Assembly: GCA_012064385.1 (NCBI GenBank)
Contig: QRDG01000395.1
Span: 1,535,620-1,599,619, forward strand
Reading direction: 5' to 3'
DNA length: 64,000 bases
From: Puccinellia tenuiflora
Taxonomy: Eukaryota > Streptophyta > Magnoliopsida > Poales > Poaceae
Shown here: positions 56,401 through 64,000 of the stretch, piece by piece
Numbering within the stretch: the stretch's first letter is position 1
Layout of the letters: every line of letters begins with the position of its first letter
Translations under genes and position numbers: made by a program
Notes under the pieces: model-generated
Seen by the model: the letters and a program-made list of their open reading frames with translations, nothing else
What the model was told of the DNA's origin: nothing
Databases searched by the model: none

Positions 56401-57290
56401 CCATGATTTTTATAGTACACACATGTTTTTATAGCATAGATCGACCATCGTAAAAGTGCAGAATATCTTAATATTTTTCTATCTTTTGAGTACCAACCGT
56501 AATTAGGTTATATATGTATCCAAAATGTGCTTTATGTGAGGCTTAAAATCTCTTTTCAGGAATAACTACTAGAGTATGTCTATAATTGATTAACTGGAGA
56601 ACAACTTTAAAAGCACTAACTACATAAAAGAAGGGACAACTCCTCTTTACCGAATATAACTTTTTTCTAGTTTAGCTTGGGTCACCATTTTATGAAGTTT
56701 GATCCAATCCCTCATGTGCGTAATATACAAGAGAAATCTCCATCATGAGAAATCCAATTGTCCGATCTCTCAGTACATGATCTTATTTTAATAGCATTTC
56801 CATCATCGAGATCTAGCGCAAGTAAACAAAAAAATTAACCGTTGGTACTACATAATCTATAGCGGTGGCATCAATCTCCAATAATTACGACTTTCGGCTG
56901 ACAATCACCTTCACAAATTGAGATCTAACTAAATTTTCTAGTGCATATATCCATGTCCATCCTTGCTGGAGGCCTGCAAATTGTCCCCATTCCTATTGTA
57001 TTCCCTTTCTGCCAAGAATGTTCCCTGTCTTCGGTCTCTTCTTGTTTAAGCACATTATGTATTTGTGGTGTGGGGGATCAATCATTTTTCCATACCAGTG
57101 ACAGTGAGTAAGCCTTACCAGCGAGGGAGAGAAAGCAGCATATTCCATCAAGTTTGGAGGGGAATAAAGGCAAAGGATGACACATGCGATTTATCCTTTA
57201 ATTCTACTTGGAACGGATGTGCTTTCTTTTCTATTTTCTGCCAAGTTGTTCACATTTATGACGTCAAATTGTTACTTCTTCCATGAGATT
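56401..57290 (+). repeat. Cluster unit 3 upstream DNA with segment S
   Basis: From about 56,560 it matches unit 2 at 38,510-39,260, including AATTGATTAACTGGA and all of segment S (56,650-57,290). No gene. Confidence 0.8.
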
Positions 57291-58160
57291 GATGACGTCA
57301 TTATCCCTTGGATGTTAGAATGATGCTAGTTCAAAAAAACTGAGGGATGCGATGGTGAATTATAGTGTGAACTAAGGAAAAGAACTAGTCATAGCTCAGT
57401 AGTCAAACGGTCTTTATATAAAGCATGTTCAGCTGAATGATGTGTAGACTGTAGACACTTAAATTTGGGAACTCCAGAGAGTCATGACTTAGTCCAATGA
57501 ACTGACAGTTCACTCTGAGGACAGGAATATATTCCCATGGAGAGTACACTGATTATTGCAGCAGTTAGCATCCGATACAAGACGTACAAGCCATAGGCGC
57601 GGCTGTCATTACTTGAGTTAGCTCGCACAACTAACCAAGTTTGAGCTGAAAAAAAAAATGTAGCAGTGGCAAAGCTCGCCGCTAAAATTTTGACAAAGAG
57701 AATCCATTCTGATCCATTTACTAGTTTCTCTGCCTGGCCAAACTTCAGCGAGAACAAACAAATGCCATGCCTAAATTCTACTTTTGCTGAATAAAAGTTG
57801 TCCAGCAAACAGTGAGGATATATTGAGGATCGCTGAGCATGGAGGGAGCATCGCCAACAGTCCGTCTTGCCGTCCGCAAAGCAACAGCCCTAGGACACGA
57901 CCCCGATAAGAGGCATGAGGCATCCACATCCGGCCGGCCACGCACTGCCTGCCAAACCCACCACAAACACGAGCACCCGGAATCGATCGATGCTGCCGCG
58001 GCGCCGCCCGCCGCCCGCCGTGATGCGTCGCGCTCGACCTGGATATATACCCAAACGCACTGTCATATATCAGGCAGTTTGATAAGCCTCCTTGATCAAG
58101 ATTAGCCGACCACCAAGAATGTGCTTCAAGTTCGGCTCGTGCACTCGTGCTTCGGCAATA
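57291..58160 (+). pseudogene. MCF family relic F (promoter and first codons)
   Basis: The upstream flank (ATGGAGGGAGCATCGCCAAC at 57,839), promoter block TGCTGCCGCGGCGCCGCCCG, TATA box (58,044) and ATG (58,119) are present. The frame MCFKFGSC starts correctly but meets the shared deletion and stops after about 21 codons (TAG near 58,182). It joins the same downstream DNA as relics C and D. Confidence 0.8.
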
Positions 58161-59555
58161 ATGAAAATAAGAAGGGAACTCTAGAGGTAAGGAATATTCT
58201 AGTAAATAGTTATGTTTTGTCGTACGGTTTAGGCTGTTGGCACATGAATAGCCAATCCCATGTCTAGTAAATAGTAAATGGGGGACGCCTCTCCCATGTC
58301 TCTACATAGCCAAAATGTTGTAACATTCAATTATATAGGATAAGATTATTGAGAATGGCTGGATGAGAATGATACTCGAATCTGTGGCCGAAAAATGTTG
58401 CGCATTTATCTAGCATTTTAAAACGTCTATTAACATAGAAAATAATGTTCATGCAAATCGAACAGTCAAAGTTGCACGATTAATCACTAAAATCAAATAT
58501 GCTACGTCAATGGGCATTAATTATTTGTTAATAATTTATTCTTATGTATGTTTTAAACACCTGTCAATATACATAAATGACCAGTCCGCTCGGTTTCAAT
58601 ACATTGGACAGTCAAACAATCCCACTAAACTTCTCTCTCGATTTAATCAGACCGACACAACTGGCCAGCCCGCTCGGCTTCTGCGCCGCACACGGTAGAC
58701 ATGTGAGACAAAAGTTTGTTTTTTTTGCCTGCAACTCACGTAATTTCACTACACAACAAAGTATTGCGAGGCTAATTTGCAAAATTTCTCTTATATTTCT
58801 TGATTTTAGTCCTATTAATAGTATTATTATCTAGTATTTTATTCTGTTTTAGACCACGTGGATTTATGTAGAGTACTATGTATTCCAACATAATTGTGTG
58901 ATCACATTATTATGCACGTCGATCACATTATTTCAGTTTTAATATTGTATTTATGTAGAGTAATATGTATTCCAAAATAATTGTGTGATGTAATAAATTT
59001 CCATGTTTCTACATGTTGAGATTATTTGTATCCATTATTTGTAATTAAGATTTTCAAATTTTTGCAAATAAAATCAAGTCATCTTAATTAATCCATTTGG
59101 CCGGATATGAGTAAGAACTGATGTGCAAATTCAAATTGATTTCTTAAAATTGATGTCTTGGGGTTCATATGTAGACAGTAGATCTACTACCGATGCAGAT
59201 TATCAACCACTACTGTTTATTCCTAGATTTTGCCATTTTCTATTATGATCGTTTTCTAGGTTGCTCTCTCATACATTTTTCAAGTTATTGGATAAGACAC
59301 GAGCAGTATGAGTATTCATTGATTTTTAACTGATTATACTCCCTGGTGTTGCTGATATCTACTCTAAAATTTCTTTTGGACATTATCTACAAAGTGACGT
59401 ACTTAACAATTCGAGGTTCACACTCATGATTTCAGTCCAACTTTTTGAAATTTCCATTAAGTTTGCGAAGTTTATTACGTGGAAGTTACGGTGGTTATTA
59501 ATTTATAGGTTGCAAATTAATAATCTTTGGTTTATCCATGTAGGTAACTGATGGC
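58161..59555 (+). repeat. Cluster downstream DNA and segment T, copy 4
   Basis: 58,161-58,790 matches 43,640-44,080 and 50,712-51,440. 58,780-59,555 is segment T, with a short internal duplication around TTTATGTAGAGTACTATGTA (58,861 and 58,951). No gene. Confidence 0.75.
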
Positions 59556-60209
59556 TAGAGTTTTAGTAAGCATACAACCCTGGAAGGTGTATCAAATTTC
59601 ATATAAGAAGGCGGCCAAGACGGCTGGTACAACGTCAATCAAGGCTACACGATACAAACGTGAAGCCACACAACTTACAACGCAACCCACAACCACCAAA
59701 TAACAAAGACTCGCCTTGCACCGACACGTGTCATGAATGGCGAGATGATGAAACATGGGGGTGCGTCACAACCGAAAATAGAAACTTCAGAAGACCGATA
59801 CCTACTCCATATCGACAAAATTCGACGCATCGTCCGCCATTAAGCGCCTAAAAGTCGGCAAACAAACGGCGGGACCAAGAAAGCATGACAACGATGTATA
59901 TTGCGCCCCGGAAGCCCATACTCGGAGCGGAGGCAACACCGGCTCCAACTGGCGCATGTAGGATACCACGAACACCCTAAGAAACGCCTCCACGGAGGAA
60001 ACAACACTGTCGTGCCGCTGCTGCCCGATTTAAAAATAGACCTTGGGTTTCCCCGGTGTTCGAGGCAGGCAAGCACAGGTAGGACCATGAAAACGCCTCC
60101 AAGAAAGTGAGGGCACCCACAAGTGTCGCTGTCGATTTCGCCCCGACGCTACCGAAGACCTCACGATCCATCATCCACATGCAGAAAAGAGCTGCCTTTA
60201 GGCTACTGC
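59556..60209 (+). pseudogene. Retroelement remnant, copy 4
   Basis: Matches 52,906-53,577 with small indels and ends at GGCTACTGC, where the LTR begins. The gag-like frame lies beyond that point in the copy at 53 kb and is absent here. Confidence 0.65.
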
Positions 60210-61535
60210 TGATAGCGCGAGAGGTGTTAATCAATCACGCTTCGTTGGGCACCCCAAGAGGAAGGTTTGAGGAGCACAGCAGCAAGTTTTCCCTCAGTTA
60301 GAAACCAAGGTTATCGAACCAGTAGGAGTGAGAAATGCTTCGGAAGGTTGTCCACAACTACAATGGCGCCAGAAAAAGAGCTGTTGCAGGGGAAACAGTG
60401 GAACCTGCAGAACACAATCAAACTACTTTGCCCCAACGAAGCAGTGAGGTTGTCAATCTCACCGGCCTTGCTGAATACAAATGATTAAATGTATGTAAGG
60501 AAGGAAGCTTGTTTGCAGTAAATGAAAGCAGTAGAGCAGTTGATTTAATTGCAGATGTAAAAGAATAGACCGGGGTCCACAGTTCACTAGTGGTGTCTTC
60601 TCCATAAATAAAATACTACACATGCTGGGTAACAAATTACAGCTGGGCAATTGACAGAATAGAGAATGCATGACAATGCATGAACATTGCATAATACAGA
60701 GGATGATGATGTCTATATGAGATGCTTTGGGCATTACGACAAAATACATAGATAGTTGTTCCAAGCATACACCTATGCCTAAATAGTCCACCTTTGAGAT
60801 AACATACCGTAAAATCTCTCCAGTATTAAGTTGCAAGCAACAGACAATTGCATGAAGAACTGTGCATAAAGTTTACTCCATAATAGCAACGGCACTCCCC
60901 CGTCCTTATATGTTTCTGTCACTCAAGCCAAGGCACACAGGAACCAAACCCACTATCTAGCATAAATACTCCCTCTTGGAGATACAAGCAACTACTTGAT
61001 CAAGGCAATTACAAGTACCGGAAAGCATGCAAGATCACAAATAACATAGACATGATAATATCAATAATAAACATCACAAGGTACTTCTCTATTCATCGGA
61101 TCCCAGCAAACACAACATGTAGCATTACAATAAGATGATCTTGATCATGATAGGCAGCTCACAAGATCTAAACATGATAGCACAAGAGGAGAAGACTACC
61201 ATCTAGCTACTGCATGGACCCGTAGTCCAAGGATGAACTACTCACTCATCTGTCCGGAGGCGGGCATGGTGGTGTAGAGCCCTCCGGCGATGATTCCCCT
61301 CTCCGCAGGGTGCCGGGGAGAGCTTCAGAACCCTCCCGAACTAGGGTTGACGACGGCGGCGGCGACGGATGTTTTTCTGGAATTTTGATCGGGTCCTTAG
61401 GGTTTTCTCGTCGGGGGGATTATATAGGCGAAAGGGCGGCGTCGGTGGAGGCCCGAGGGGGCCACACCACCTGGTGGCGCGGCAGACAGGTGGGTCGCGC
61501 CACCCTAGGGTGTGGTCGCCCTCTGGTGCGTCTTC

Positions 61536-62898
61536 CACTAGTACAGAAAAGCCTATCAGTGGCGCACCGTTTTTTAATTCTGTGGCGCACGGCCGGTACG
61601 CCACTGAATCGCCGCCACTAAATTTTTTTTCTGTGGCGCACCTCCTCCGTGCGCCACAGAAATATTTCTGTGGCGCACCCACCCACCGTGCGCCACAGAA
61701 ATATTTCTGTGGCGCACCATCCCCACCGTGCGCCACAGAATTTTTTTGAATTTCAAAAAAAAGGGCGGCCAGATCTAGATCTGGATCTGGCCAGATCTAG
61801 ATCTGGTCGCCGGAATTTCGTTTCATTTCGTTTCGTTTTTTTGGAGGCCGTAGATGGGTGGAGGAGGGAGTCGCCGGAGGTTGGTAGAGGATGGTGGTCG
61901 CCGGAGTTCGCCGGAGGTGGAGGAGGAGGTCGCCGGAGTGGAGGAGGAGGTCGCCGGAGTGGAGGAGGAGGAGGTCGCCGGCGGTGGAGGAGGTCGCCGG
62001 TGGTGGAGGAGGTCGCCGGTGGTGGAGGTCGCCGGGGTGGAGGAGGAGGTCACCGGAGGTTGAGGTCGCCGGGGTTGTGGAGGTGGTCACCGGAGTTGTG
62101 GAGGAGGCCGCCGGAGGTGGAGGTGGAGGTGGAGGAGGAGTAGAGAAGATGTGGAGGAGAGGAGAAGAGATGGAGGAGGGAGGAGAAGGGGAGAGAAGTG
62201 TAGAGGAGAAGGGAAGAGGGAAAGGAAGAGGAGAAGTGGAGGGAGAAGTGGAGGAGAGAAGGAGAAAAGGGAAAAGAGAGGGAGAAGGGGGCTGGCGGGA
62301 TTCAAAATTTCGAATCCCGCCCAATAATTCTGGCCGTTATTCGCATTTTTTCGACATCGTATGCAAAAGTTATGGCCGTTATAAGATTTTTTTTCATTTG
62401 TTGCAAAAAAGGTCAAAATTCATATTTCAAAATTTCTAGACCTACTAGACACTCATACCTAACTACATCCCAAAGGATTTTATTTATTGAATTTTTTATC
62501 ATTTTATTTTACCTCCTACAAGACTAAAAAGGCGATCCACAGGGGGGGGGGTGTGTGATCGGAAGAAGCTTGGTGCGCCACAGAATGTCACCTTTCTGTG
62601 GCGCACCAATCCAGGTGCGCCACAGAATTTTTTTTCCTAATTTCACCAGTCCCCCCCAGACGACTTTCTGTGGCGCACCGTGCTTGGTGCGCCACAGAAA
62701 TGTGACTTTCTGTGGCGCACCAAGCTTGGTGCGCCACAGAAAGTCACATTTCTGTGGCGCATGTGGCCAGGTGCGCCACAGAAATGTGACTTTCTGTGGC
62801 GCACCAAGCACGGTGCGCCACAGAAACATATTTCTGTGGCGCACGAAAATTGGTGCGCCACAGAATTTCGTCTGTCTATAAGCCTTTTCCTACTAGTG
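61536..62898. mobile_element. Non-autonomous CACTA element
   Basis: 1,363 bp with ends CACTAGTACAGAAAAGCC and, reversed, CACTAGTAGGAAAAGGCTTA. A 3-bp duplication TTC is on both sides (61,533-61,535 and 62,899-62,901). Subterminal zones carry many inverted copies of TTCTGTGGCGCACC (about 61,556-61,740 and 62,566-62,868), the expected transposase binding sites. The interior has a GA-rich minisatellite and no transposase. Confidence 0.93.
61890..62130 (+). repeat. GC/GA-rich minisatellite in the CACTA element
   Basis: Imperfect tandem copies of GGAGGAGGTCGCCGGAGT with a unit of 18-24 bp. Open frames across it on both strands are low-complexity products of the repeat, not genes. Confidence 0.8.
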
Positions 62899-63161
62899 TT
62901 CGGCTCCCCTTTGGACTCCATGTGCGTGACGAAATTATAAGATCCTGGGTTTTTGTCCCGTCCGATTCCGAGAATATTTCCTTAAGTACTTTTCTGAAAC
63001 GGAAAAACAGCAGAAAACAGGAACTGGCACTGGGGCATCTTGTTAATATGTTAGTTCCAAAAATGCATAAAAATGCTATAAGATGTAAACAAAACATGTA
63101 GCAAATGGTATGAAAACAAGCATGGATCATAAGAAATTATAGATACGTCGGAGACATATCA

Positions 63162-63207
63162 GCATCCCCAAGCTTAGTTCTACTCGTACTCGAGTAGGTA
63201 GAACGAT
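63162..63207 (-). other. Polypurine tract and internal remnant of the Gypsy-like element
   Basis: AAGCTTGGGGATGC on the minus strand (63,162-63,175) lies directly before the LTR start, the position of a polypurine tract. About 30 bp of internal sequence remain before the Mutator-like element. Confidence 0.7.
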
Positions 63208-64000
63208 AGAGAGGCAATTTGCTGTGCACATGGGTAGCTACACACCCTCCCTCTGCGTGACACGTGGCAATCTGGTCAAAGGTGGTTACCGCCCACCCGC
63301 CCACTAAACCCAGCGTGGATGCTTTTCAAATACTTGCATAGAGCCAACAAATGTAGGTCCCCCCCGGCGTCTCCTTTCCCCTCCCCCTGCTACAGTAGAG
63401 AGGAGAAACCGGAGCCGCTCTCTTCTCTCCCCGTGGTCGCCGGCGAGCCCGTCGGTCCCCCTCCCCTCCGCTGGCTGCTCCGGCGGCGGTGTGAGGGGGG
63501 AGGGACCGCGGTGCTTCGAGCCCGGTGTGTACATAGGGTAGAGTTAGGGTTTCCGGTGGCGTCGTCTGGGAGGCGGCGGCATCGAGTCGGAGGTGTGTGC
63601 TTCAACTTGGCCTCCCGTTCCGGTGAGGACTCCAGGGTCGGATCCGGCAAGCTTGGAGCGGTAGGGGTTCCCGGTGGCGCTGGCGAGGTGGTGGCGGCGG
63701 CGTCTCCTTGGAATAACGATGCTGGAGCTCGATCCCCATCTCGGCGGCGCTTTTTTGGGCGAAGTCGGCGAGCTTCTGGTGTGTTTGTCTTCCGTTGCTC
63801 CTTCGGAGTGGCGGAGCTGGTGTTCCTGGACGCTGTCGGCGGGGAGGCGGCGTCGGCAGCGTTGTGGATTTTTGTTCTTCCCGTCCCGTCTCTGCTCTGG
63901 TGGCGCCTCCTCCGACGTCTCCTTGGTGGACGGGTAAGAGTTGTTCTGGAGGTCATGGCGGTGCGCCCTCCGCTGGCGTGCTGCTGCGGCTGTCCCCATG
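63208..64000. mobile_element. Mutator-like TIR element, left part (runs off the window)
   Basis: The left end GAGAGGCAATTTGCTGTGCA, followed by CATGGGTAGCTACACACCC, matches the ends of the MITE at 32,313-32,696 (GAGAGACAATTTGCTACCC, CATGGGTAGATACACACCC). The right end is not in the window. The interior holds the GC-rich retroposon-like sequence from about 63,360. Confidence 0.6.
63360..64000 (+). mobile_element. Second copy of the GC-rich retroposon, or captured gene 5' part
   Basis: CTACAGTAGAGA (about 63,390), CCGCGTGG/CCGTGGTCGCC-like text and TGTACATAGGG (about 63,528) correspond in order to the 5' part of the element at 51,786. The remainder is GC-rich without a clear protein. The end lies outside the window. 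Confidence 0.45.

Larger units (their letters stand above)
60210..63161 (-). mobile_element. 3' LTR of a Gypsy-like retrotransposon, with nested CACTA element
   Basis: On the minus strand it begins TGATATGTCTCCGACGTATC (63,161) and ends CTCGCGCTATCA (60,210). The left boundary is confirmed by comparison with the uninterrupted text at 53,577. Without the CACTA it is about 1.59 kb. From memory the sequence resembles an abundant cereal LTR family starting TGATACGTCTCC; no search was possible. A purine tract next to its start marks it as the 3' LTR. The rest of the element is missing. Confidence 0.8.

Noticed and set aside
61797..62324. Pro/Ser/Thr-rich 175-residue frame and Gly/Arg-rich frames on the other strand
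   Set aside because: They are translations of the GA-rich minisatellite inside the CACTA element.
62566..62868. Regularly spaced short repeats that look CRISPR-like
   Set aside because: They are alternating inverted CACTA subterminal repeats in a plant nuclear context, without unique spacers of constant length.

Overview
The window is nuclear DNA of a grass, most likely a cool-season (Pooideae) species. Evidence: it is almost entirely nested transposons of cereal type; the LTR at 60.2-63.2 kb resembles, from memory, an abundant cereal Gypsy LTR that opens with a TGATACGTCTCC-like end; the L1-clade LINE proteins are grass-like; MITEs are dense; there is no operon structure. Many one-base indels in homopolymers between near-identical copies suggest a long-read assembly with some residual errors.

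Layout. (1) 1-26,448: a direct tandem array with a unit of about 11.6 kb. Two complete units (3,285-14,846 and 14,847-26,448) follow the tail of an earlier unit (1-3,284), so the array continues to the left. Each unit holds an AT-rich stretch, an unidentified GC-rich gene fragment, a Pack-MULE-like element, a block with a captured kinase fragment, a segment of the local gene cluster (segment S), a hAT-like element with a nested MITE, a 2.1 kb TIR element, and the 3' part of a LINE carrying a hAT deletion derivative and a solo LTR. The last unit runs on into the rest of the LINE (23,448-35,150, minus strand). (2) 29,432-34,675: a structurally complete Copia element inside LINE ORF1, itself hit by a Mutator-like MITE. 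(3) 35.2-60.2 kb: a decayed cluster of a small gene family whose products begin MCFxFGSCFG. Copy A (36,401-36,871) is complete, copy B (41,774-42,088) has lost its C-terminus, and at least five relics (39.8, 43.2, 46.1, 53.9-54.7 and 57.8 kb) lack a working gene. The cluster is broken up by hAT elements, MITEs, a LINE with an ORF1-RT fusion, a poly(A) retroposon and gag remnants. (4) 60.2-64.0 kb: a 3' Gypsy-like LTR carrying a CACTA element, then the start of a Mutator-like element and a second copy of the GC-rich retroposon.

How it fits together. Segment S lies upstream of the gene in three cluster units (7.97, 38.65 and 56.65 kb). In the first of these, the TIR element and LINE went in between S and gene A, and tandem duplication then multiplied that whole upstream region. 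Gene A now has its proximal promoter (TATA at 36,275, with a MITE ending about 240 bp upstream), while its ancestral distal flank sits about 15 kb or more away in several copies.

The only coding sequences I consider possibly functional as host genes are copies A and, less surely, B. I do not recognise their function. No rRNA, tRNA or CRISPR locus was seen.
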